Shown: positions 49,663 to 58,435 of the stretch, in pieces
Position numbering within the stretch: position 1 is the first letter of the stretch
Layout of the letters: each line of letters begins with the position of its first letter
NCBI GenBank assembly: GCA_022826805.1
Contig: JAJDUH010000028.1
Span: forward strand, 1-64,000
DNA from: Candidatus Poribacteria bacterium
GTDB lineage: Bacteria > Poribacteria > WGA-4E > WGA-3G
DNA: 64,000 nucleotides
Direction: 5' to 3'
Translations under genes and position numbers: made by a program
The notes under the pieces: generated by a model
Database searches by the model: none
Told to the model about the DNA's origin: nothing
What the model saw: only the letters and a program-made list of their open reading frames with translations

Positions 49663-50393
49663 AAAAATTTTCTCCATAAGCTTTGTAGGGAATTATAGGA
49701 AAGCCGATAATTATGCAGAGATCGTCCGTTAAAGGGATTGGGAAGGGTCAAGTCGGTAGCAGACGGCGTCAGGACGCGGATAGAGGCCCATTCCAACATG
49801 GATGCAGGAAAATAAGCGGGCCTGGATTTTATCCTCAAAGTCAAAAGAAAAAATAGGAAAATAAAAATAGCCCGTCCTTCCGGACAGGCGTGTAGGGGCA
49901 ATAAAACCACATTGTTGGTTAAAACGCCATGGCAGTGTATACACTTTATTTTTACACACTTAATTTTCGTAAAGTGGGGGGATGATTAATTGGCTATTAT
50001 CAAGAAAATGAAGCCTTGCAAACATACGCCACACAGGGGAATCGGGCATATACCGGGCAGAGCAAGATTGTGTGACTTTTGCGGAAGTATTAAGTATATC
50101 CATGTCTCGATAAGTGTTCATATCTGTTACTCACATAAAGTGAATTTGCGGCGGTTAGTCTTGTGCAGAGGCCACGTCTTTTGATGCCACCTCTTACATT
50201 TGAGTATATTCTATCTTAAAATGCTAAAAATTTCAATTCCTTTCGTTTAGATTCTCAGAGCCATTCAGTTTTAAGAAATTATTGTGTTTCACGTCTTTTT
50301 TTGGGGATCCAGCACGGTTAGGAAACCATGTCTACCGGGTCTGGAGTTTCAAAAACGGATCGAAAAACCGACGATTGAATGGCTCTGTTTAGA

Positions 50394-50471
50394 TTCTATA
50401 GACATAGCACTCCGCTGGAGTGGGGCCATTTTCTGATATACTTTTCTATAGACATATTGCTCCGTTGGGGC
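50394..50471. repeat. pair of TTCTATAGACAT...CTCCG repeats
   Basis: Two copies 50 bases apart (50394 and 50444) of a unit TTCTATAGACATA followed by GCTCCGYTGG and GGGGC. The 50-base spacing equals that of the GCCCCAGCGGGGC pair at 3901. Two copies only; not a CRISPR array. Confidence 0.5.
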
Positions 50472-50587
50472 AAAGAACCTGGTGCTGAAAATCAATCACT
50501 GGTGGTTTCCGAGGGCTGTTTATTGAGGACATCTCTCCATATTGCATTTATAGTAAAGTCTACAATTAAATGGACCCTAAGAAATTG

Positions 50588-50608
50588 GCGAAGTTAGGAA
50601 ACCTCGCC
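50588..50608. repeat. GCGAAGTT...AACCTCGC hairpin repeat
   Basis: Imperfect member of the CGAGGTT/AACCTCG family, followed by CAGCAGCGATG. Confidence 0.4.
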
Positions 50609-50663
50609 AGCAGCGATGAAGTATTAGATTCTATTATGTTCACATATTTTTCGGCTTTACTAT

Positions 50664-50837
50664 AATCGTTAACCAAATCATTAACCACCCAAATCCCCGT
50701 TGTAGTATAGCATAACAGTACAATCGTTAACCTAAAATTGTCCAAAACATTAACCGAATCATCAACCTGTCTAAGCCTTGATACATTATGGGTTTATAGC
50801 ATAATCATCAATCAAAATCGGCTAAAAATCATCAACC
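50664..50837. repeat. degenerate 81-82-base tandem repeat with seven AATCRTYAACC motifs
   Basis: Seven 11-base motifs (consensus AATCRTYAACC) begin at 50664, 50676, 50722, 50745, 50757, 50803 and 50827. Spacings are 12, 46, 23, 12, 46 and 24 bases, showing two diverged units of about 81 bases plus the start of a third. No gene covers it. It lies just beyond the end of the dipeptide-permease operon. Not a CRISPR; could be a decayed minisatellite or a cluster of protein-binding sites. Confidence 0.65.
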
Positions 50838-50883
50838 AATACATAATGAGCACAGCATCTGTCTTCTATCTCTTATCCGCAAC

Positions 50884-51738
50884 CTAATCTATTTGCGGGT
50901 CAAGCGCGTCTCGAAGAGCATCGCCGAGGAGATTGAAACCTAAGACGATAAGGAAAATAGCGATACCGGGGGCAGTGACAGTAAGCGGTGCACGACGGAT
51001 AAACTTCCTGTTTTCATTGAGCATCGCGCCCCACTCCGGTTCGCCGATCTCTGCGCCGAGCCCTAAGAAACTGAGTCCTGCTGCATCTAAAATCGCCGCA
51101 CCGATACCTAAAGTGGCTTGGACAATCAGGGGGGCAATGCAGTTTGGGAGCACAGTTGTTACGAGGATTCGACTGTCACTCGCACCAATCACCTTTGCGG
51201 CGACAACGTAGTCTAACTCTCGGACTTTGAGGACTGCAGCGCGCAAAATGCGGGCGTATTGGGGGATATAGACGATCGAAACAGCAATAATCGCATTCGT
51301 GAGGCTCTGCCCTAAAATGGTGACAATGACCATCGCGAGGAGAATGCTTGGCATGGCAAGCATCATATCCATCACGCGCATAACCAAGTTATCAAGCCTA
51401 CCCCCGTAATAACCAGCGATTGCCCCAAATAGTGTACCGAACCCGATCGAAAAAGTCATAGCGATGAGTCCAACCTTCAGAGAGATACGCGTACCATAGA
51501 CGATCCTGCTGAAGATGTCTCGTCCAACGCCATCGGTGCCGAGATAATGCGTATCCGACCAACCTTTAAGCCGTTCAACAACGTTCGCGTGTCTCGGATC
51601 GTGTGTCGCTATGAGCGGAGCAAAAATAGCGATAAAAATAAAAAAGAGTATAATGGATGCCCCGATAGTGGCAGAACGATGTCGCAGTAACTTCCGCAAG
51701 ACATATGGTTGACTGGTAACGGTTTCCGGCGTGTTCAT
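50884..51738 (-). CDS. oligopeptide/dipeptide-type ABC transporter permease (DppC-like)
   Basis: 284 residues. N-terminal membrane helix (ASIILFFIFIAIFAPLI) then five or six more, with the EAA-type coupling motif in AAKVIGASDSRILVTTVLPN. DppC/OppC-like by FLGLGAEIGEPEWGAMLNENRKFI near the end. Its first four bases overlap the end of the DppB-like gene. No substrate-binding protein or ATPase here; these may be elsewhere. Confidence 0.87.
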   Translation of the reverse strand: MNTPETVTSQPYVLRKLLRHRSATIGASIILFFIFIAIFAPLIATHDPRHANVVERLKGWSDTHYLGTDGVGRDIFSRIVYGTRISLKVGLIAMTFSIGFGTLFGAIAGYYGGRLDNLVMRVMDMMLAMPSILLAMVIVTILGQSLTNAIIAVSIVYIPQYARILRAAVLKVRELDYVVAAKVIGASDSRILVTTVLPNCIAPLIVQATLGIGAAILDAAGLSFLGLGAEIGEPEWGAMLNENRKFIRRAPLTVTAPGIAIFLIVLGFNLLGDALRDALDPQID

Positions 51739-52757
51739 CTGGTCGCCGCCTCCACTCGGATACGCGGGTCGAAATAGGCATACAACATATCTACGACAAG
51801 ATTGACGAGCATAAAGACAGCTGCGACGAAAAGCACACCGCCTTGGACGGCACGGACATCGCGCGCCTCAACGGCGGCACGCAACCACGAGCCGAGTCCG
51901 GGCCAAGAGAAGATATGCTCGGTTAAGATTGCACCACCCATGAGGTAACCGAATTCTAATCCGATAATCGTCAAAACAGGCACCATACTATTTTTCATGG
52001 CATGCTTGCTGATAACCTTCCAACGCGGTAAACCTTTCGCATACGCCGTTATAATATAAGGCTGATTCAGGACTTCAAGTAGACTGGAGCGGGTCATTCG
52101 GGCGATAATCGCTAACGGGATCGTGCCTAATGTAATTGCGGGAAGGATTAGATGGGCGATGGCGTTCCGAAAGGCGGCAAAGTTTCCTGCCAGAAGTGTA
52201 TCAATAAGATAGAAGCCTGTGCGGGACTGGATGTCTAAATCCAAAACGACATCTAAGCGTCCTGTACTGGGGAAAATCGGGAGAAAATAGGAGAAAAGTA
52301 GGATGAGCATCAATCCCAGCCAGAAGATGGGCATAGAGATGCCAGCGAGGGAAACGGACATGGAAAAATAGTCCCAAAACGTGCCACGAGAGACGGCAGC
52401 AATAACGCCAGCAGCGATGCCGAAAAGGATAGAAAAAGCCATCGCTGCAAGGGTTAGCTCAACCGTTGCTGGGAAGTAGCGTCTGATTTCGTCGATTACG
52501 GGTTGTTTTGTTTTAAAGGAGCGTCCAAAATCGAGGTGTGCGATATCCCACAAGAATTTACCGTATTGATAATACAAGGGTTTGTCGAGTCCCATCTCCT
52601 TTCGAAGCTCGGTGAGTGCTTTTTCCGTAGCACGTTCCCCCAAAATAGCGACAGCGGCATCGCCCGGAATGAGATGCACCATAAAAAAGACAAGGAGCGA
52701 TACCGCTAAAAGGGACAAACCGATCGAAAGAAAACGTTGGATCAGATAGGAGAACAT
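51735..52757 (-). CDS. oligopeptide/dipeptide-type ABC transporter permease (DppB-like)
   Basis: 340 residues. N-terminal LIQRFLSIGLSLLAVSLLVFF and FFMVHLIPGDAAVAILG mark the DppB/OppB family; YAKGLPRWKVISKHAMKNSMVPVLT carries the EAA coupling loop. Six membrane helices expected. Start ATG has GATCAGATAGGAGAAC nearby; the ribosome-binding site is weak. First of a two-gene operon; substrates may be peptides, nickel or sugars as in the wide family. Confidence 0.87.
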   Translation of the reverse strand: MFSYLIQRFLSIGLSLLAVSLLVFFMVHLIPGDAAVAILGERATEKALTELRKEMGLDKPLYYQYGKFLWDIAHLDFGRSFKTKQPVIDEIRRYFPATVELTLAAMAFSILFGIAAGVIAAVSRGTFWDYFSMSVSLAGISMPIFWLGLMLILLFSYFLPIFPSTGRLDVVLDLDIQSRTGFYLIDTLLAGNFAAFRNAIAHLILPAITLGTIPLAIIARMTRSSLLEVLNQPYIITAYAKGLPRWKVISKHAMKNSMVPVLTIIGLEFGYLMGGAILTEHIFSWPGLGSWLRAAVEARDVRAVQGGVLFVAAVFMLVNLVVDMLYAYFDPRIRVEAATR

Positions 52758-52837
52758 TTACGGTAGATTTTAGAATTAATTGAACATTAGCATGGCAAGG
52801 TTGGAAATCTCGCCTACCTATTTTATTCGAAGACGGA

Positions 52838-52854
52838 CGAGGTTAAAAACCTCG
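52838..52854. repeat. CGAGGTT-AAA-AACCTCG hairpin
   Basis: Perfect 7-base stem, 3-base loop, with GCCAGCGGTAGG after it and an imperfect GCAAGGTTGGAAATCTCGCC partner just before. Lies between the HTH-lactamase gene and the DppB-like gene. Confidence 0.5.
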
Positions 52855-52866
52855 CCAGCGGTAGGT

Positions 52867-53694
52867 TTAGAAAAATGGGTTGTGTAATTTCTCCTCACCC
52901 ACAGTAGTAGAAGGACCGTGGCCTGGAAAGAGTCTAACCTTGTCAGGAAGCGAGAGTAGGTTGTCACGGACGCTGTCAATTTCAGCCTGTAGAGAGATGT
53001 TGGGACCTCCGACAGAACCAGCGAAGATCGCATCACCGACGAACGCTGCGCTCTGGGTCAGGAAACTACAACCGCCAGGCGTATGCCCGGGTGTATTGAC
53101 AACGGTTACCATGAGTTCGCCAACAGAGAGGACATCTCCGTGTGCGACTTCAAGCAGTTGCTTGTTACTTCGCGGTTTCGGTTCGTTCTTATGGATGTAA
53201 GTTTCGCATCCGGTAGCGGTTTGGAGTTGCGTTAGCCCATCGGTGTGGTCGCTGTGGGCATGTGTCAAAAGGATTGCGGTTGGATTTACGTTGCGATCGT
53301 CTACTTGTTCCAAAACGAGATCTGGGTGTGCAGCGGTGTCGATAATCGCGGTGTCATCGGTGGCTTTGCATATCAAGAGATAAGCGTTGACGGGCCATCC
53401 GCCGACAGGAGCACTAATTGTGATAACTTCAAGATTGGCATCGCTCGTCAGTTGAACGGGTTCTGGTTCCCATTGCTCTGTCGCAATATCAAGTAATTTG
53501 TTACCATCTAAATTGAAGATTTCCGCGAGACGAAAGACTTGCGATTCTGTCGGTTTTAAGGTATACTGTTCCATACGAGCAAGTTCTGTCTCCGTGATAC
53601 CGGCAGCGGTGGCGGCTTGGCTCTGAGATAAGTTTTGCCCGCGTCGGGCTTTACCGATGATGTCACCAAATTCGTCTTCAAGTGCATAAGCCAT
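52867..53694 (-). CDS. HTH (XRE)-metallo-beta-lactamase-fold fusion protein
   Basis: 275 residues. The N-terminal XRE helix-turn-helix (about 8-68: GKARRGQNLSQSQAATAAGITETELARMEQ) is fused to a metallo-beta-lactamase hydrolase domain (from about 88). THAHSDHTDG (144-153) has the zinc ligands, followed by NTPGHTPGGCSF, VGDAIF and FPGHGPSTT. The lactamase part resembles glyoxalase II-type hydrolases. The domain order suggests a DNA-binding protein whose ligand is a thioester or lactone, but this is inference. Independent of the permeases, separated by 109 bases. Confidence 0.82.
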   Translation of the reverse strand: MAYALEDEFGDIIGKARRGQNLSQSQAATAAGITETELARMEQYTLKPTESQVFRLAEIFNLDGNKLLDIATEQWEPEPVQLTSDANLEVITISAPVGGWPVNAYLLICKATDDTAIIDTAAHPDLVLEQVDDRNVNPTAILLTHAHSDHTDGLTQLQTATGCETYIHKNEPKPRSNKQLLEVAHGDVLSVGELMVTVVNTPGHTPGGCSFLTQSAAFVGDAIFAGSVGGPNISLQAEIDSVRDNLLSLPDKVRLFPGHGPSTTVGEEKLHNPFF

Positions 53695-53795
53695 GACGGT
53701 ATTCTCCTTAACTCTTTAATTTGGGGAACATTATAGCAAAAAATCCGGTATGATGCAATTGAAAAGTAGGCAGTATCAAGGAAGGAGAAATTCTG

Positions 53796-54368
53796 ATGGA
53801 TATTCCAAAGAATGGCTATGAACAAGCAGTGCTATCCCTTGCCTCTATAGAAACGGACATGACCCTGGAAGAATTTCTTCAAAGCGATTTAGAAGGCTAT
53901 GAATATGTGAAAGGGAAATTAATACCGATGGCACCACCGACAATGGAGCATGGTGATATTAGTATGAGCCTTAGTTTGCTTTTAGGTATTCATGTTCGTG
54001 AGAATCAGTTGGGGCGTTTGTATCCGGCGGATACAGATTTTAAATTAGGGGACCGATTGGTTAAACCCGATATCGCGTTTGTTTCAACAGCGCGGTTACC
54101 TGAGAACAGACGCCAGGTATCTCCTGTGCCTCCCGATCTCGCCGTTGAAGTCGTTTCCCCAACAGATATCCAGTATCGTGTTACTGAAAAGGCGTTTGCC
54201 TATCTCAATGCCGGAACGCGGCTTGTCTGGATTATTGAACCTGTCGGAAAGACGGTAACTGTGTACCGTTCTGAAACAGATATCAAAATACTTACATGTG
54301 CAGATACCCTCAGCGGTGAAGATGTCGTTGAAGGGTTTTCGTGCCGAGTCGCAGAACTTTTTGAATAA
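53796..54368 (+). CDS. Uma2-family (DUF820) PD-(D/E)XK-like protein, copy A
   Basis: 190 residues. LEGYEYVKGKLIPMAPP, KPDIAFVS and DLAVEVVSPTD are Uma2 marks; Asp of PDIAF, Glu of VEV and Lys of EKAFAYL fit the PD-(D/E)XK nuclease-like core. Roughly 70% identical by eye to the copy at 55169, both starting at similar MD..K and sharing the TLEEFL.SDLEGYEY stretch. Uma2 proteins abound in cyanobacteria and similar groups; their real job is unknown. Starts after AAGGAGAAATTCTG. Confidence 0.84.
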   Translation: MDIPKNGYEQAVLSLASIETDMTLEEFLQSDLEGYEYVKGKLIPMAPPTMEHGDISMSLSLLLGIHVRENQLGRLYPADTDFKLGDRLVKPDIAFVSTARLPENRRQVSPVPPDLAVEVVSPTDIQYRVTEKAFAYLNAGTRLVWIIEPVGKTVTVYRSETDIKILTCADTLSGEDVVEGFSCRVAELFE

Positions 54369-54379
54369 AAGGAAATTTT

Positions 54380-55138
54380 ATGAAACTTGGTTTAGTAACC
54401 TACAATATGGCTAAAGATTGGGATGTTCCCACAATTATTGAAAAATGTGTGGAAACAGGATTCAAGGGTGTGGAATTGCGGACAACGCACGCCCATGGCG
54501 TTGAAGTCGAACTTTCGGCAAGCGAACGGGCAGCGGTAAAGCGACAATTCGATGACTCCCCCATTGAGATTGCTGGCTTGGGCTCAGCGTTTGATTATCA
54601 CTCTGTCGATCAGGCTGTGGTTCGTGAGAATATAGAAGGGACAAAGTTGTATTCTCAATTGGCGGCTGATGTTGGTGCACCCGGCGTTAAGGTGCGTCCG
54701 AACGGTCTCCCTGAAGAAGTGCCTGTTGAAAAGACACTGGAACAAATTGGACTGTCATTGCGAGAATGTGGCGCATTCGCCGCAGACCTCGGTGTGCAGA
54801 TTCGGTTAGAAGTACACGGCGGCGGCACCTCTGAACTTCGGCATATCCGTACGATTATCGACATCGCCGATCATAAGAACGTTTACGTCTGCTGGAATTC
54901 CAACTTTGGTGAGGTGGAAAACGGCTCTATCCAGAACAATCTCAACCTCGTGAAAGGCAAGATCGGTTTGGTGCATATTACAGAACTGCACCGACGCGAG
55001 TATCCCTGGCGGGAACTCTTCACATCGTTGAAAGCGTCTGGATATTCGGGATATACCCTGGCAGAAATAGCGGGAAGTTCTGATCCTGAGCGCGTGATGA
55101 ATTTTTATCGGGCACTGTGGGAAGAATTGTCCAGGTAA
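54380..55138 (+). CDS. sugar phosphate isomerase/epimerase-like TIM-barrel protein
   Basis: 252 residues of the AP-endonuclease-2/xylose-isomerase-like TIM barrel family. MKLGLVTYNMAKDWDV opens it, FKGVELRTTHAHGVE is strand 2-loop, QIRLEVHGGG carries a metal-binding His, VHITELHRREYPW is close to the end, and TLAEIAGSSDPERV closes the barrel. Substrate unknown; probably a sugar or its phosphate. It lies between the two Uma2 copies with gaps of 11 and 30 bases. Confidence 0.78.
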   Translation: MKLGLVTYNMAKDWDVPTIIEKCVETGFKGVELRTTHAHGVEVELSASERAAVKRQFDDSPIEIAGLGSAFDYHSVDQAVVRENIEGTKLYSQLAADVGAPGVKVRPNGLPEEVPVEKTLEQIGLSLRECGAFAADLGVQIRLEVHGGGTSELRHIRTIIDIADHKNVYVCWNSNFGEVENGSIQNNLNLVKGKIGLVHITELHRREYPWRELFTSLKASGYSGYTLAEIAGSSDPERVMNFYRALWEELSR

Positions 55139-55168
55139 AGGATTTCTATCCAAAATGGAGGTGTTCTG

Positions 55169-55741
55169 ATGGATACAATCAAAATTAACTCCGAACAGGC
55201 TACAGTTCCTCTTACATCCATAGAAACCGATATGACGCTTGAGGAGTTTCTTGAAAGCGATTTAGAGGGATATGAATATGTGAAAGGAGAACTCATACCT
55301 GTGCCACCGACATCCGGAGAACACGGCGATATTAGTGCCAATTTATTTTTACTTTTAGGCCCGTATGTTCGCGAAAATCAACTGGGACGTGTCTACACAT
55401 CGGACACCGGTTTTAAGATTGGCGATAGGTTCCTGATACCAGATATTGCGTTTGTTTCGTCAGCGAGATTGCCTGATGACAGGCGCAGAGCATTTTCAAT
55501 CCCTCCCGACCTTGCTGTTGAAATCGTTTCCCCAACAGATGTTCTGTTCCGTGTCTTTGAAAAGGCACTCACCTACCTGAGTGCAGGAACCCATCTCGTC
55601 TGGGTGATTGAACCTGTGGCAAAAACAGTGACGGTGTATCGTTCGGAAACAGACATTGAAACGTTTACGCGCGAAGATACGCTTACGGGTGAAGAGGTCG
55701 TGGAAGGCTTTTCGTGTAAAGTCTCAGAACTTTTTGAATGA
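55169..55741 (+). CDS. Uma2-family (DUF820) PD-(D/E)XK-like protein, copy B
   Basis: 190 residues, close paralog of the protein at 53796; shared blocks include TSIETDMTLEEFLESDLEGY, VRENQLGR and VTVYRSETDIE. Strand positions and putative acidic/Lys residues (PDIAFVS, AVEIVSPTD, EKALTYL) are conserved, so both could fold alike. The gene comes 30 bases after the isomerase gene and has GGAGGTGTTCTG before ATG. Its 3' end abuts the glycoside-hydrolase-like gene. Confidence 0.84.
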   Translation: MDTIKINSEQATVPLTSIETDMTLEEFLESDLEGYEYVKGELIPVPPTSGEHGDISANLFLLLGPYVRENQLGRVYTSDTGFKIGDRFLIPDIAFVSSARLPDDRRRAFSIPPDLAVEIVSPTDVLFRVFEKALTYLSAGTHLVWVIEPVAKTVTVYRSETDIETFTREDTLTGEEVVEGFSCKVSELFE

Positions 55742-55753
55742 GGATAGAAACCA

Positions 55754-58093
55754 TTGTTCAAGTTTCAATCTCATATTTTATGTATAGTGTTATTTTTCTC
55801 AGCAGCTACCAGTATGAGCGACACGCTTGAATCAATACGTCTTAGTAATACAACATGGGCAGTGGAAATCGTTCCGCAATCGCTTGCCGTGACCGCTTAT
55901 CCTGAAGACACAGAAATAACAATACAAATTTCCTCCGAGCAGACGAGACTTGGTTTCGTGACGGATCTTTTTCAGGACGGCAATGTTGTCAGATGGAAGC
56001 TGCCAGAGCGTTTGCTTAGCGTTCAAGCTGAACTGATAGGGGATTCACTAACGTTTGAATTCATTCAAGATACGCCTACAGACGATACGCAAATTTTAAC
56101 GTGGCCGGTTATCGAAAACACGGAGGCTATCCAAGGCTATATCTTCCCTTTTTTTGAGGGAAGTTATGTGCCAAAAAATGACACTACGTGGCAGGACTTT
56201 TTATCTCAACGCGGACCGATAAATACAACCGCGGGGCTCTCCATGCCATTCTGGGGTCTGGATCTTGACGAAAGAACACTCACCTATATTTTAACCAACC
56301 CATTCAACAACCAAATCCTATTCAATAAGACCGCAGCGGATGCCTTAGGTATGCAGGTATCGCACACCTTCACACCGAACTGGAAAGAAAAAAGATACGG
56401 TGTCCGTATCTCACTTGGTGCAGCATCACCTGTCGCTCCTGCCAAAGAATATCGGAAATGGTTGCAGCAGAATGGTGAATTTGTGTCTTTTGCTGAAAAA
56501 GTTAAAAAGACACCTGAGGCAGAGAAGTTACTCGGTGCCGCTCACGCCTACCTGTGGGGTGGCAAGATGCTTAGTCAATACGACGTGACAGATTGGAAGG
56601 CGTTCGCCACAAAACTCAGTCGCGGTGGCGATGAATGGACAGCAAAGGCTGTTGAGGAACATATATTTTCACGACTGAGCACAGAGGCGCAGACAGCTGT
56701 GCAAAATATCGCTCAATCAGTCCATCCGTCCAATCACATCTTACGGGTTGTGAGCCGTGCAATAAGTACGCAGCTTGAGAAACCGAATTTTTATAAGCCG
56801 TACGCTTGGACCGGGATTTCTTTTACACCAGAGACGGAGAAGTTGCTCTCGCGAAAGCTGTCCACACTATCACTCCCGGAACTTTATCGGCGTAACTGTC
56901 TTCTGCTCTACGCAGCGTTTCCAAATACACTACGACATCCAAATGAGTGGGGTGATGGTCTGTCTGTGAAACTGCTGGAACGGTTTTCGAGAAATGGACT
57001 GGATAGACTCTGGCTCGGTGCTGACTCTTGGCAGGATGGGTTTCGGCATTTCGCTGCCGTTGAGAAGGCGAAAAAACTCGGTTATCTGGTTGGACCCTAC
57101 GATTCCTACCATAGCATCCATCATCCAAACGAAAAGAACACATGGGAAACCGCACAATTTGACCTGTTCCTTTACGAGAGTGGAGCGATTGTCAACACTG
57201 ATGGCACAAAGAATAGAGGGTTTAAACAGAAAGGCTATCACTTAAGTCCACTGGTTGCACAGCCGTATGTCGAAAGTCGTGTTAATGGTATCGTCACACA
57301 GATGCCAACGGATTTTAATTCGTGGTTTATTGATTGTGATGCTTATGGCGAACTCTTTGACGATTATTCGCCATCGCACCCCGCAACGCAGTTAGATGAC
57401 ATGAAGGCGCGACTTGCGCGTATGGCGTGGATTCGGGATACGCACAATATGGTCGTCGGTTCAGAAGGCGGTTCCGCTTACGCTACAGGGACAATCCACT
57501 TCGCTCACGGGATGATGACTCCCGTTATTGGATGGGGTGATCCAGATATGAAGGATAAAACCTCGCCTTACTATATAGGCGGATACTGGCCCCCCGAAGC
57601 CCCTGCGATTCACGTTAAACAAGTCCCTCTCAAAGCGCGTTACTTCTATCTTTATTACGACCCGCGTTTTCGGTTACCGCTCTACCAGATAGTATTCCAC
57701 GATTCTGTGGTGACGACACATCATTGGGGTTATAGCAGTCTCAAATTTAAAAATGCAGTAGAGACAGTAGCACTCTTAGAGTTGCTCTACAACGTCCCGC
57801 CGTTGTATCACCTGAATACTGCAAGATTTGCAAAACATAAAGCGTGGATAAAGCGGTACTACGCGTTCTTCTCACCGTTGCATCAACAGATTGGTGGAAA
57901 GACGATGACAGATTTTGAATGGTTGCGTGATGATAAGCAAATCCAACGTACCGAGTTTGGGAATATGGTTGAGATCTTCGCGAATTTTGGGACGGAGCGG
58001 TTTGAATATGAAGACATTGCGATTCCGGGACGGAGTGTTGCAGCACGGTGGATTGATACGGGTAAAGTTGTGGTGTTTTCTGTGCAACCTTAA
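55754..58093 (+). CDS. secreted glycoside-hydrolase-like protein (DUF5696-like)
   Basis: 779 residues with a signal peptide (about 1-20, CIVLFFSAATSMS). A beta-rich N-terminal half leads to a TIM-barrel-like C-terminal half with DRLWLGADSWQDGF, YDSYHSIHHPN, FIDCDAYGELFDD (catalytic Asp candidate) and VVGSEGGSAY (catalytic Glu candidate), the pattern of GH101/GH129-related or DUF5696 hydrolases. Likely acts on a surface or environmental polysaccharide. The TTG start is preceded by GAGGAT nine bases away; no ATG gives the signal peptide. Exact family is uncertain. Confidence 0.66.
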   Translation: MFKFQSHILCIVLFFSAATSMSDTLESIRLSNTTWAVEIVPQSLAVTAYPEDTEITIQISSEQTRLGFVTDLFQDGNVVRWKLPERLLSVQAELIGDSLTFEFIQDTPTDDTQILTWPVIENTEAIQGYIFPFFEGSYVPKNDTTWQDFLSQRGPINTTAGLSMPFWGLDLDERTLTYILTNPFNNQILFNKTAADALGMQVSHTFTPNWKEKRYGVRISLGAASPVAPAKEYRKWLQQNGEFVSFAEKVKKTPEAEKLLGAAHAYLWGGKMLSQYDVTDWKAFATKLSRGGDEWTAKAVEEHIFSRLSTEAQTAVQNIAQSVHPSNHILRVVSRAISTQLEKPNFYKPYAWTGISFTPETEKLLSRKLSTLSLPELYRRNCLLLYAAFPNTLRHPNEWGDGLSVKLLERFSRNGLDRLWLGADSWQDGFRHFAAVEKAKKLGYLVGPYDSYHSIHHPNEKNTWETAQFDLFLYESGAIVNTDGTKNRGFKQKGYHLSPLVAQPYVESRVNGIVTQMPTDFNSWFIDCDAYGELFDDYSPSHPATQLDDMKARLARMAWIRDTHNMVVGSEGGSAYATGTIHFAHGMMTPVIGWGDPDMKDKTSPYYIGGYWPPEAPAIHVKQVPLKARYFYLYYDPRFRLPLYQIVFHDSVVTTHHWGYSSLKFKNAVETVALLELLYNVPPLYHLNTARFAKHKAWIKRYYAFFSPLHQQIGGKTMTDFEWLRDDKQIQRTEFGNMVEIFANFGTERFEYEDIAIPGRSVAARWIDTGKVVVFSVQP

Positions 58094-58158
58094 TTTCATC
58101 CAATATTGAAAAGTTTATGCACTGAATAAACAATAACCTCTGACAGAGGATTTACATA

Positions 58159-58422
58159 ATGGCATGTGAAATACTAAAACAAAAAATTCATAATACTCTC
58201 AAAACTGGGTATTTCAGCGATAGTAAAGATTTCATTGATGTTTCTGATGGAGCCGGCGATCTCATCCATGTTGTCGTTGTCAGCCGAAAATTCAATGGAC
58301 ACACTATGGGAGGCAGAAGCGATATTATCTGGGACGAACTTTTAAAGCATCTTTCAGATGAAGAATGGGGACATGTCTCTTTATTGATTGGTGCAACGCC
58401 AGAAGATGTTCAGATTTGGTAA
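58159..58422 (+). CDS. BolA-like small protein, copy 1
   Basis: 87 residues. HVVVVSRKFNGHTMGGRSDIIWDELLKHLSD and LIGATPEDV have the BolA layout (strand-VS..F.G...R...V...L, then a late strand and TPEE). The usual conserved His of BolA's RH motif is changed (GRSDII). BolA proteins partner with monothiol glutaredoxins in iron-sulfur handling or act as regulators. None is adjacent. Starts after GAGGATTTACATA. A close relative follows directly. Confidence 0.6.
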   Translation: MACEILKQKIHNTLKTGYFSDSKDFIDVSDGAGDLIHVVVVSRKFNGHTMGGRSDIIWDELLKHLSDEEWGHVSLLIGATPEDVQIW

Positions 58423-58435
58423 TTGAGGTAGAGAT

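Larger units (their letters stand above)
49663..50883. other. gene-free region with several repeat families
   Basis: About 1.2 kb between the divergent methyltransferase-remnant start and the end of the permease gene. No convincing gene on either strand. It holds the paired TTCTATAGACAT-type repeats, an AAGTTAGGAAACCTCG hairpin and, at its right end, a degenerate 81-base tandem repeat. AT-rich at 49700-50000. Confidence 0.5.

Noticed and set aside
49653..49959. Overlapping minus-strand frames (85 and 76 codons) in the leader of the methyltransferase remnant
   Set aside because: Two frames overlap in the same short region, with no domain or ribosome-binding site; treated as non-coding.
50379..50597. 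72-codon plus-strand frame over the TTCTATAGACAT repeats
   Set aside because: Translates repeat DNA; no domain, and similar repeats lie in other non-coding places.
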